From positions 1-13,158 of the forward strand of contig CAIVHI010000208.1 of NCBI GenBank assembly GCA_903905685.1: a DNA stretch of 13,158 bases, given 5' to 3'. Shown here one piece after another: positions 1-7,723 of this stretch. Under the pieces are notes generated by a model. The model was not told where the DNA came from. It did no database searches and saw only the letters and a program-made list of their open reading frames with translations. Origin of the DNA: an uncultured Bacteroidota bacterium (GTDB taxonomy: Bacteria; Bacteroidota; Bacteroidia; Chitinophagales; Chitinophagaceae). The position numbers were made by a program, and so were the translations under genes. Numbering within the stretch: the stretch's first letter is position 1; each line of letters begins with the position of its first letter.

Positions 1-3000
1 AAAACAACTGAACCAGCGCTCACTAAGAGCGAGGTCAAGAAAGCCATCAGCGGGCCTTCAACGGTTTGTGTGGGTAGTACCATCACCTTAACCGACGCAA
101 CGCTCTATGGCACTTGGTCGAGCTCGTTCCCCGGTGTTGGCGGCGTAAGTCCGACTACGGGTATTGTAACTGGGTCTACGGCTGGTGTCACTACAATAAG
201 TTATACTACAGCCGGTTGCGCCGGCGGTGCGGCGTATTCCGTTACCGTTCTTGCAGCTCCGGCACCTATTACGACAGGTACGATATTCGCGGTCTGTGTG
301 GGTTCCACATTGCCCTTGGGAGAAACAGTAACGGGCGGCACTTGGTCGGCCAGCAATGGTAATGCCACAGTGAGTGGAATCGGAGTTGTCTCCGGGGTGG
401 CCAATGGATTAGATACCATCACGTACTCTACGGGTTGCGGCACGGCAGCCACTCAGGTGGTTACCGTAAATATTGCGCCTACTGCCATTACAGGTGCCAC
501 GTCGGTTTGCGTGGGTAGTACCATGACCCTTGCAGATGCGGTACCCTATGGCACTTGGACCAGTTCTCTGCCCGGTATCGGCGGTATCGGTGGATCGACA
601 GGTATCGTTACCGGTGTTTCGCAAGGTGTAACCAATATCAGTTATTCCACTCCGGGTTGCGCGGGTGCCGTGGGTTATCCCGTAACGGTTTATGCTGCAC
701 CGGCCGCCATAACCACCACTGCTCCGACCTTTGCAGTGTGCGTGGGTGCAACCATTACCGCTGCCGATCTATCAACGGGCGGTACGTGGTCGGTTAGCAA
801 TACCAATGCGTCAATCAGCGCAGGCGGCGTTGTGACGGGCTTGGCCGGTGGTTTGGATACCATCACCTATTCCAACGGCTGCGGCACGGCAGCCACCCAA
901 GTCGTAACGGTCAATGTCGCCCCTACGGCCATTACGGGCACCTTAACGGTTTGCGTAGGTAGCACAACGTCACTGGCCGATGCAGTGCCCTATGGCACAT
1001 GGAGCTCTGTAAGTGGTGGAGTGGCAACAATCGGAGCTTCCACCGGCGTGGCAACAGGTGTGAGTCAAGGAACCACCCAAATCAGTTATTCGACCGGTTG
1101 CGGCTCGGCTGCCACGGCTACCCTAACCGTAGACGAAGCACCGGTATCCATCATTTCGACAACGACGTTCGCAGTTTGCATTGGCGATACCCTAAAGCTT
1201 AGCGATGCCGCTTGGGGCGGTAGCTGGACGAGTTCTTCGCCTGGAGTGGGGCTCCTCTATCTGCCTGCCTTCGACAGTACGCAAGTTGTAGGCGTGGCTA
1301 ATGGTACGACAACCATTTCCTACAGCAACGGTTGTGGCGCACCCGCTTTGGCCTTCGTAACCGTCAATGCGGCACCTGCGGCAATAACCGGCACGTTCAA
1401 TGTGTGTACCGGTATTACCGAAACCTTGTCTGACGCCACGCCATATGGAACGTGGTCCATCAGCTCGGCAGGTGTGGCTACCATCAATGGCACCACCGGT
1501 GTGGTCAACACCACCACTCAGGGCGTAAGAACGATTTCGTACACCACAGGTTGCGGCGCTCCTGCAACCGCGACTCTATCTGTAAACGGTGCGCCTGCTG
1601 CAATCGGCGGTTCGTTTACGGTATGCGTAGGCGGCATCACGACGCTTACGGAATCGGCCACGGGCGGGTTCTGGTATAGTGCCAATACGTCTACTGCGAC
1701 GGTAGATTCTTTTGGTGGGCACGTTACCGGTGTTGCGCAAGGTATCGTCAACATCTCCTATACCAACGGTTGCGGTGCAGCGGTTTTTGCAACCGTAACG
1801 GTGAATGCCGCGCCGGCCCCAATTGCCGGCAACACCCCCATTTGCGCAGGTGGAGCTATCACGTTGAGTGACGCCTCCACCGGTGGCGTTTGGACGGGTG
1901 GTGCTCCTGTGGCTACCACGAATGCACTATCGGGTGTGGTAACTGCGGGCCTTACCCAAGGCACCGCGGTGGTTACTTACAACAACACCTGCGGCACACA
2001 AGCCACGGTCACCATTACCGTCAATGCGTCACCCGCACCCATCACGGGGACTGCAACCGTTTGTGTGGGCAGCACGACTACATTGGGTGAAACCTCAACC
2101 GGCGGCACGTGGACAAGTGGTACTACCACTGTGGCCACCATCGACCCGACGGGTGTGGTGACGGGAATAGCTCAAGGCACCTCAATCATCACTTATGCCA
2201 ATGGGTGCGGAACAGCCCAATACCTGACGGTTACCGTGAATACTGCCCCGGCGGCCATTACCGGCTCGCTCACCGCGTGTGCCGGTACTTCAGCCACACT
2301 CTCGAATACTTCTAGCGGCGGCAACTGGACCAGCGGTACGACATCGGTTGCTACTATTGGAGCCACTACGGGTATTTATAATGCCACGACCCAAGGCACA
2401 ACGGTTATCAACTACACTACAGGTTGTGGTGCACCTGCAACGGCTACCCTTACAGTGAATGCCGCACCAGTCGCCATTACCGGTACACTGACGGTGTGTG
2501 CCACCGCAAATACTACATTGGCAGATGCGTCTACCGGCGGCACTTGGACATCGGGTACGCCCGGTGTCGCAACTATTGGTGCCTCCAGTGGCATTGTTAC
2601 CGGTGTAGCTGCGGGTACTACCATCATTACTTATGCCAACAGCTGCGGCCCCCAAGTTACGGCCGTTGTTACCGTAAACATTCCTCCTGCACCCATCACT
2701 GGCAACTCGGCCATGTGTACTTCGGGTTCGTCCATCACTTTGGCCGATGCTGTTTCTGGCGGTTCATGGAGTGGCGGCAGCCTTCCTATTGCGACTGTTG
2801 GTGCAACCGGTATTGTTACCCCACATGCCACTCAAGGCACAACAGTCATTTCTTACAACACGGGTTGCGGTACTCCCGCCACGGTTACAGTTACTGTCAA
2901 TGAGGCGCCTACAGTTATCACCGGCACATTCGTAGTGTGCGCAGGCGGTTCGGTTGTCACCTTGCTTGATTCCGCTACGGGTGGCACATGGTCGGGCGGA

Positions 3001-6000
3001 ACAGCCGGGCTCGCAACCATTGGCGCGACCACGGGTATTGTTACCACTGCGGGCTCCATTGCCGGCACTGCAATCTTCACGTATACCAACGGCTGCGGTG
3101 CCTCGAAAACCGCAACGGTGACTATCAATCCGTTGCCGGTTACTCCAGTACCCATAACGGGTACGTTTACCGTTTGTATCGGTGATTCCGTTACCCTCTC
3201 TGATGGTACCCCCGGTGGTACCTGGAGCAGCGTATTCCCTGCCAAGGCTACCATTACTGCGCTTGGAGTGGTACATGCCATTTCAGGCGGTATCGATACA
3301 ATCAAGTATACTGAAACCAACGGTTGCGGCACTGCTCGCGCTGTGGCTCCAATTACGATATATCCGTTGCCGGTGGCCGGTACCATTGTTGGGCCAACGT
3401 CCATCTGTAAGACTTCAGGAGCCGTTACCTTCACCGATACCTCGGCGGGCGGAACTTGGTCCACTTCCAATATTTCGAAACTCACCATTGGTGGAAGTAC
3501 GGGTATTGCCACACCATTGGCTTTGGGTGCGGTTACGGTCATCTACACGGTGCCCAGCACGCATGGCTGTGCGCCTGCCATTACTACCTTGAGTGTTTCG
3601 GTAGATACTTTTCCGACCACTCCGGGTGCCATCGTGGGCATAACGACTTTCTGTCAAGGCTCAACCATAACATTGACAGATACCTCGGCCGGCTTCAAAT
3701 GGTCGAGCAGCGATACGTCTGTGGCGAAGGTCGACTCCGTGACCGGTATCGTTACCGGCAGGTCGGGCGGGTCGGCTACCATCAGTTATACCAATACCAA
3801 TGCCTGTGGCTCGGCTTATCAAACCATTACCGATACCGTCAAGCCTTTGCCGGTATCTCCATCGCCAATCTCTGGCATCAACCACGTTTGCAACGGCCTG
3901 ACGGATACGCTTTCCGATACCCTTTCTACAGGTTTCTGGACCAGCAGCGACACCACCAAGGCTACTATCAGTTCGGCGGGTGTGGTGAGCTGGGTGAGTC
4001 CTGGCACGGTCATCATTTCCTACTCCGACACCAACAGTTGCGGTAGTAGGGTGGTGAGAGACACCATTTCCATTGTGCCGATTCCCAATGCGGGTGTCAT
4101 TACCGGTACAGCCTTGGTTTGTGTAGGGTCCGCGACCACGTTCAGCGATTCTGTTGCCGGGGGTGTTTGGTCAATTGGCGACACTACCGTAGCGCAAATC
4201 AATGCTGGCACAGGTGTGGTAACCGGTGTAGACTCCGGCAAAACGGTCATTACTTACACCTATACCAATGTTTGCGGTAGCGCTTATGTGGTAGATTCCA
4301 TCACGGTACACCCTGCGCCCTATGCGGGCACTATTTCGGGTACGTCTGCTTTGTGTGTGGGCAACTTCAGGTTGTTCACCGATTCTGTTTCGGGCGGCAC
4401 TTGGAGCTCCAGCGCTTCGGGTATTGTCAATATCGACATCCATACCGGTTTTGCTACCGCGGTGAGCGTCGGAACGGCAGTCGTGTCCTACTCTGTGGTT
4501 TATGTTTGCGGTGTGGCAGTAGCGAAGGACACCGTCACGGTGTATCCGTTGCCGCACGCCGGGACAATTAGCGGCATGGATACTTTGTGCGTAGGTTCTA
4601 CCATCACTTTGATGGACACTGCCAGCGGCGGTGTTTGGAGTGCCACTAACGGTGATGCCTTGGTGTCCGACTCGGGTGTCGTCACCGGTATTGTAGGTGG
4701 TATAGACACCATCCACTATACGGTTAGCTCCGTTGGTTGCGGCGCAGCGGTTGCGAGCTATGTCATCACATTGAATCCGTTGGCTACCCCCGGTTTGATT
4801 TCCGGCTCGCCCTACGCCTGTATCGGTGCACGCGATTCGCTGTATTCGTCTATGGCGGGTGGCAGTTGGAGCATCACTAACGGCCATGCGACCATCAGCC
4901 CCACTGGCGTGGTCAACGGCTTGACTACGGGCCTCGATACTGCCGTATATACCGTGCACAACAGTTGTGGCACTGCCTCCGGGACGTTCCCCTTGAACGT
5001 TCACCTTCAAGCCAATGCAGGTACCATTACGGGTGTAGATTCCGTGTGTGTGCTGGCTACCATTACCGTGTCAGACATTACTACCGGCGGTGTGTGGGGC
5101 GCGACCAACGGCAATGCGACAATATCGGGTGGCGTGGTTACCGGTGCCGTTGCCGGTGTTGATACCATCCTGTACATGGTGACGAATGTGTGCGGCACCG
5201 ATTCTGCCATGAAGACCATCATTGTAGACCCACTGTTGGATCCCGGTGTGATAACCGGCATCAACGTATTCTGCCAATACACCAAAGACTCCCTGGTGGA
5301 CACTACCGCGGGAGGTGTATGGAGCAGCGCAACCGGCAAGTCTTCGATAACCACTTCGGGGATGGTGACGGGCAACCTGTATGGTGCCGACACCATCGAG
5401 TACAGCCTCACCAACAGTTGCGGCGTGTTCAGCGCCAAATTCCCCATCACCATCAATCCGGCTCCGAATGCCGGTACGATTTACAATACCGACCCAGTAG
5501 CGGCATTGATGGCGGGTACGAGTGTATGTATCGGTTCTACTATTACCATCCATGACTCCCTTGCAGGCGGTACTTGGCACATCACCAATACCAATGCTTC
5601 GTTCAATTTCTCAACCGGATTGGTGTCTGGGTTGGTTGTAGGTTTGGATACTATCTACTATACCGTTAGCAATATGTGCGGTTCGGATACGGCATTGGAT
5701 ACCTTCCATATCTATCCATTGCCCTCCATACCTGCGATTACAGGTCATCACGTTTTGTGTGCCGGTGTTTCCGACACCCTCAACATTCCATACCTGGGAG
5801 GTACTTGGACGAATGGAGACTCCTTGGTGGCCATGCCTTACGGTCATACATCGGGCACCTTCTACTTCAATACTTTGACGGCCGGGATTGACACGGTGTA
5901 TTACTCATCCAAGTCCACTCCGGGCTGTAAGAGTACCGTGAAGTTCCCCATTACGGTCATCGATACACCCAACTTCAAGATTTCGCCAACCAGTACCGAT

Positions 6001-6723
6001 TTGGTTTGCTACAACCAGAAAATTGGGACCATTACTTTGAACCTGACCCCCGATACCGCCCACCAGGCCATCGGTGTTATTAAGTACGAATGGTCCAATA
6101 ATGCGACCACTCAAAACCTCGACAGCTTGGGTGCCGGTACATACAGCGTCGTGATTCTCGATCCGTCTACCAAGTGTAGACGCACCGATTCCTTCACCAT
6201 CACCCAGCCGGACTCTTTGGATGTGCGTGTAACGGTGAAAAACGACACCTGCAAAACCGGTAACGGTGCCCTTTGGGTGGCGGTATCCGGCGGAGTTGGC
6301 CCATACAAGTATTTGTGGTCCAGCTATTCCACCGATACCTTCCTTTTGGGCTTGTCGCCCGCAGCATTCTGGATTCAGATTACGGACAGCAACCAGTGCG
6401 TGAAGAAGCTGGACGTGGACGTACTGGAGGGAATCTGTAACGACATTGTGGTGCATAACGCCCTCACGCCGAATGGCGATGGCGTGAACGACATCTGGAT
6501 CATCGACGGTATCGATGACTATCCGGCCAACAATGTGCAAATCTTCGACAAGTGGGGTGATGTGGTGTTTCAAAAAGACCACTATGACAACACTTGGGGT
6601 GGCAAGGGCAACAACGGCCTGCCGCTGCCCGCAGGTACTTACTTCTACATCGTGAAGCTCAATACCGTGAATGCATCGGGTGCGAGCAACGTGAAGACGG
6701 GTTCTATGTTGATTAAATATTGA
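1..6723 (+). CDS. Giant Ig-like repeat protein with T9SS type B sorting domain (5' partial)
   Basis: This is a very large secreted or cell-surface protein, probably an adhesin or structural surface protein, exported by the type IX secretion system. The reading frame is open from base 1, so the true start, signal peptide and an unknown number of repeats lie upstream; the GTG at 70 is an internal valine of a repeat. The visible part has about 2,240 codons. In order it shows 26 Ig-like repeats of 71-85 residues (49-5976), two SprB-type repeats (about 5977-6435) and a C-terminal CHU_C sorting domain (6436-6720). Each Ig-like unit has a VCVG-type cysteine, a GTW motif, a BIG2-like ATI..GVVTG..G...I.Y core and a second cysteine in a GCG motif. 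A PorP/SprF gene follows 19 bp after the stop, as expected for a type B T9SS cargo. Domain order and export route are well supported; the ligand and biological role are unknown. Confidence 0.93.
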   Translation, partial: KTTEPALTKSEVKKAISGPSTVCVGSTITLTDATLYGTWSSSFPGVGGVSPTTGIVTGSTAGVTTISYTTAGCAGGAAYSVTVLAAPAPITTGTIFAVCVGSTLPLGETVTGGTWSASNGNATVSGIGVVSGVANGLDTITYSTGCGTAATQVVTVNIAPTAITGATSVCVGSTMTLADAVPYGTWTSSLPGIGGIGGSTGIVTGVSQGVTNISYSTPGCAGAVGYPVTVYAAPAAITTTAPTFAVCVGATITAADLSTGGTWSVSNTNASISAGGVVTGLAGGLDTITYSNGCGTAATQVVTVNVAPTAITGTLTVCVGSTTSLADAVPYGTWSSVSGGVATIGASTGVATGVSQGTTQISYSTGCGSAATATLTVDEAPVSIISTTTFAVCIGDTLKLSDAAWGGSWTSSSPGVGLLYLPAFDSTQVVGVANGTTTISYSNGCGAPALAFVTVNAAPAAITGTFNVCTGITETLSDATPYGTWSISSAGVATINGTTGVVNTTTQGVRTISYTTGCGAPATATLSVNGAPAAIGGSFTVCVGGITTLTESATGGFWYSANTSTATVDSFGGHVTGVAQGIVNISYTNGCGAAVFATVTVNAAPAPIAGNTPICAGGAITLSDASTGGVWTGGAPVATTNALSGVVTAGLTQGTAVVTYNNTCGTQATVTITVNASPAPITGTATVCVGSTTTLGETSTGGTWTSGTTTVATIDPTGVVTGIAQGTSIITYANGCGTAQYLTVTVNTAPAAITGSLTACAGTSATLSNTSSGGNWTSGTTSVATIGATTGIYNATTQGTTVINYTTGCGAPATATLTVNAAPVAITGTLTVCATANTTLADASTGGTWTSGTPGVATIGASSGIVTGVAAGTTIITYANSCGPQVTAVVTVNIPPAPITGNSAMCTSGSSITLADAVSGGSWSGGSLPIATVGATGIVTPHATQGTTVISYNTGCGTPATVTVTVNEAPTVITGTFVVCAGGSVVTLLDSATGGTWSGGTAGLATIGATTGIVTTAGSIAGTAIFTYTNGCGASKTATVTINPLPVTPVPITGTFTVCIGDSVTLSDGTPGGTWSSVFPAKATITALGVVHAISGGIDTIKYTETNGCGTARAVAPITIYPLPVAGTIVGPTSICKTSGAVTFTDTSAGGTWSTSNISKLTIGGSTGIATPLALGAVTVIYTVPSTHGCAPAITTLSVSVDTFPTTPGAIVGITTFCQGSTITLTDTSAGFKWSSSDTSVAKVDSVTGIVTGRSGGSATISYTNTNACGSAYQTITDTVKPLPVSPSPISGINHVCNGLTDTLSDTLSTGFWTSSDTTKATISSAGVVSWVSPGTVIISYSDTNSCGSRVVRDTISIVPIPNAGVITGTALVCVGSATTFSDSVAGGVWSIGDTTVAQINAGTGVVTGVDSGKTVITYTYTNVCGSAYVVDSITVHPAPYAGTISGTSALCVGNFRLFTDSVSGGTWSSSASGIVNIDIHTGFATAVSVGTAVVSYSVVYVCGVAVAKDTVTVYPLPHAGTISGMDTLCVGSTITLMDTASGGVWSATNGDALVSDSGVVTGIVGGIDTIHYTVSSVGCGAAVASYVITLNPLATPGLISGSPYACIGARDSLYSSMAGGSWSITNGHATISPTGVVNGLTTGLDTAVYTVHNSCGTASGTFPLNVHLQANAGTITGVDSVCVLATITVSDITTGGVWGATNGNATISGGVVTGAVAGVDTILYMVTNVCGTDSAMKTIIVDPLLDPGVITGINVFCQYTKDSLVDTTAGGVWSSATGKSSITTSGMVTGNLYGADTIEYSLTNSCGVFSAKFPITINPAPNAGTIYNTDPVAALMAGTSVCIGSTITIHDSLAGGTWHITNTNASFNFSTGLVSGLVVGLDTIYYTVSNMCGSDTALDTFHIYPLPSIPAITGHHVLCAGVSDTLNIPYLGGTWTNGDSLVAMPYGHTSGTFYFNTLTAGIDTVYYSSKSTPGCKSTVKFPITVIDTPNFKISPTSTDLVCYNQKIGTITLNLTPDTAHQAIGVIKYEWSNNATTQNLDSLGAGTYSVVILDPSTKCRRTDSFTITQPDSLDVRVTVKNDTCKTGNGALWVAVSGGVGPYKYLWSSYSTDTFLLGLSPAAFWIQITDSNQCVKKLDVDVLEGICNDIVVHNALTPNGDGVNDIWIIDGIDDYPANNVQIFDKWGDVVFQKDHYDNTWGGKGNNGLPLPAGTYFYIVKLNTVNASGASNVKTGSMLIKY
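49..3156 (+). repeat. Ig-like repeat array, subfamily 1 (units 1-14)
   Basis: Fourteen in-frame tandem units lie inside the giant protein. The first cysteine codons of the units start at 67, 295, 508, 739, 952, 1177, 1405, 1624, 1843, 2062, 2278, 2497, 2716 and 2938, giving periods of 71-77 codons that settle at 72-74 from unit 8 on. Units are joined by short linkers of the type VNAAPAAITG. Each unit has exactly two cysteines, likely an intradomain disulfide, and a conserved tryptophan in GTW or a close variant. The sequence is very rich in Thr, Gly, Ala, Val and Ser and has almost no Lys or Arg. The core resembles bacterial Ig-like group 2 domains; the exact family assignment is inference from the motif pattern. 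Confidence 0.93.
3157..5976 (+). repeat. Ig-like repeat array, subfamily 2 (units 15-26)
   Basis: Twelve further tandem units continue in the same frame, with first cysteine codons at 3175, 3406, 3652, 3889, 4120, 4354, 4588, 4819, 5047, 5272, 5527 and 5758. Periods are longer than upstream (75-85 codons), because most linkers become PLPxAGTISG-like and the strand before the second cysteine is extended (for example YTNTNACGS). Both cysteines persist in all twelve units. Asp and DT pairs are more common and Lys and Arg reappear. Unit 25 has an extra stretch of about eight residues before its first cysteine and unit 26 is the most divergent, as is usual for the unit next to a different domain. 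Confidence 0.92.
5977..6435 (+). other. Two SprB-type repeats in the giant protein
   Basis: The stretch between the Ig-like array and the sorting domain has two units with the typical SprB-repeat pattern: a VxCYNQKIGTI or NDTCKTGNGAL opening, a central YxWS..... followed by L..L.AG.Y.V..., and a closing D...C motif ending with ITQPDSL in the first. Each unit has two cysteines (DLVC/STKC and NDTC/SNQC). SprB repeats are known from Flavobacterium johnsoniae SprB, the mobile gliding adhesin, and are widespread in other Bacteroidota surface proteins, so their presence alone does not prove gliding. Confidence 0.8.
6436..6720 (+). other. T9SS type B sorting domain (CHU_C / gliding motility-associated C-terminal domain)
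   Basis: The last 95 codons of the giant protein carry the conserved blocks of the CHU_C domain: NALTPNGDGVND, then VQIFDKWGDVVF, then TWGGKGNNGLPLPAGTYFYI, and a final GSMLIKY strand. In known systems this domain directs proteins through the type IX secretion channel, and its substrates typically need a PorP/SprF-family partner. The domain is complete and ends at the natural stop codon, so the protein is not truncated at its C terminus. Confidence 0.95.
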
Positions 6724-6742
6724 TAATTAAAGTGATTTTGAA

Positions 6743-7699
6743 ATGAGGAAGATTTTATTGGTTTGTTTGTCCATGGCCTTGCCGGCCGCAATGTTCGCCC
6801 AAAGCGACCCCCACTATACCATGTTCATGTATAATAAACTGTTATACAATCCTGCGTATGCGGGCAGTCGGGATGTGGCCTCCATCAATGCCACCTATCG
6901 CGACCAGTGGGTAGGTATTGATGGCGCTCCCAAGACCATCAATATCTCTGCCGACGGCCCGTTGGGCAGTTATATGAATCCGTTCCGGAGTGTTGCGGTG
7001 GGTATCAGCATCAATAGCGAAACGATTGGTGTGGAAAAGAATACCGACATCATGACCTACTACGCCTACCGCATCCAAACCGGAAGTTCGGTGCTGTCTT
7101 TCGGGTTGAGTGCGGGTGCCAAGTTGTATTCTGCCAACTACGGTTCGTTGAATCCGTTCCAGACGAATGATAAGCTGTTGACACAGAACATCCAAAATGC
7201 GTTTTTGCCCAATTTCGGTGCCGGCATTTTTTGGTCGTCAGACAAGTTCTACTTGGGGGCATCCATTCCCAACATGCTCCAGAACTACTACGACAAGTCT
7301 GCTTCTACGGCCAACAATTTGGTGTCTCGCGAAATTCGCGGCTACTATGCATCAGGCGGCTACGTCATCAATTGCAGCGAGTCGTTCAAGCTCGAACCCC
7401 AATTTATGGTTCGCTATGCGGGCAATGGCACCTTCCAACTGCCTATGGATTGCGACTTCAACCTGTCGGCAATCATCTATGACCGTGTCATGGTTGGCTG
7501 CACCTACCGTACCGACAACTCTGTGGAAGGAATTGTACATTTGCAAATCAACCGTTTCGTAAGTGCCGGATATGCGTTCGACTATACGATGTCGGCACTC
7601 AATGGATACAACAGCGGGACCCATGAAGTGGTTCTCGGTTTCGATTTCGTAAAAGACAACAACAAATATTCCAATCCGAGGTTTACCAAGTCCTTCTAA
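6743..7699 (+). CDS. PorP/SprF family type IX secretion system membrane protein
   Basis: A predicted outer-membrane beta-barrel of the PorP/SprF family, 318 residues, which is usual for the family. A signal peptide is seen at residues 1-19 or 20 (MRKILLVCLSMALPAAMFAQ). Next comes the family's N-terminal signature HYTMFMYNKLLYNPAYAGS, then RDQWVGIDGAPKTI and an IGVEK..D....YAYR block, with a C-terminal barrel strand ending in LGFDF before a short basic tail. In Flavobacterium johnsoniae SprF is needed to deliver the adhesin SprB to the surface; in Porphyromonas gingivalis PorP is part of the T9SS trans-envelope complex. The gene starts 19 bp after the stop of the giant CHU_C protein and ends 24 bp before the PorE-like gene, so it is probably co-transcribed and may be dedicated to that substrate. 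Dedication is inference. No clear Shine-Dalgarno sequence precedes the ATG, which is normal in this phylum. Confidence 0.93.
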   Translation: MRKILLVCLSMALPAAMFAQSDPHYTMFMYNKLLYNPAYAGSRDVASINATYRDQWVGIDGAPKTINISADGPLGSYMNPFRSVAVGISINSETIGVEKNTDIMTYYAYRIQTGSSVLSFGLSAGAKLYSANYGSLNPFQTNDKLLTQNIQNAFLPNFGAGIFWSSDKFYLGASIPNMLQNYYDKSASTANNLVSREIRGYYASGGYVINCSESFKLEPQFMVRYAGNGTFQLPMDCDFNLSAIIYDRVMVGCTYRTDNSVEGIVHLQINRFVSAGYAFDYTMSALNGYNSGTHEVVLGFDFVKDNNKYSNPRFTKSF

Positions 7700-7723
7700 G
7701 CCGGTTAATACCATCACTACACT

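Noticed and set aside
70..72. GTG at 70 as the start of the giant gene
   Set aside because: The frame is open back to base 1, and this GTG is the second Val of the VCVG motif in repeat unit 1, so the gene begins upstream of the window.
49..5976. Periodic DNA repeats as a CRISPR or other noncoding repeat array
   Set aside because: The period is 213-255 bp, always a multiple of three, and conservation is at protein level with many synonymous changes, so these are protein domain repeats.
5905..6582. 225-codon open frame on the minus strand
   Set aside because: It is antisense to the SprB repeats and sorting domain, whose protein motifs are clear in the + frame.
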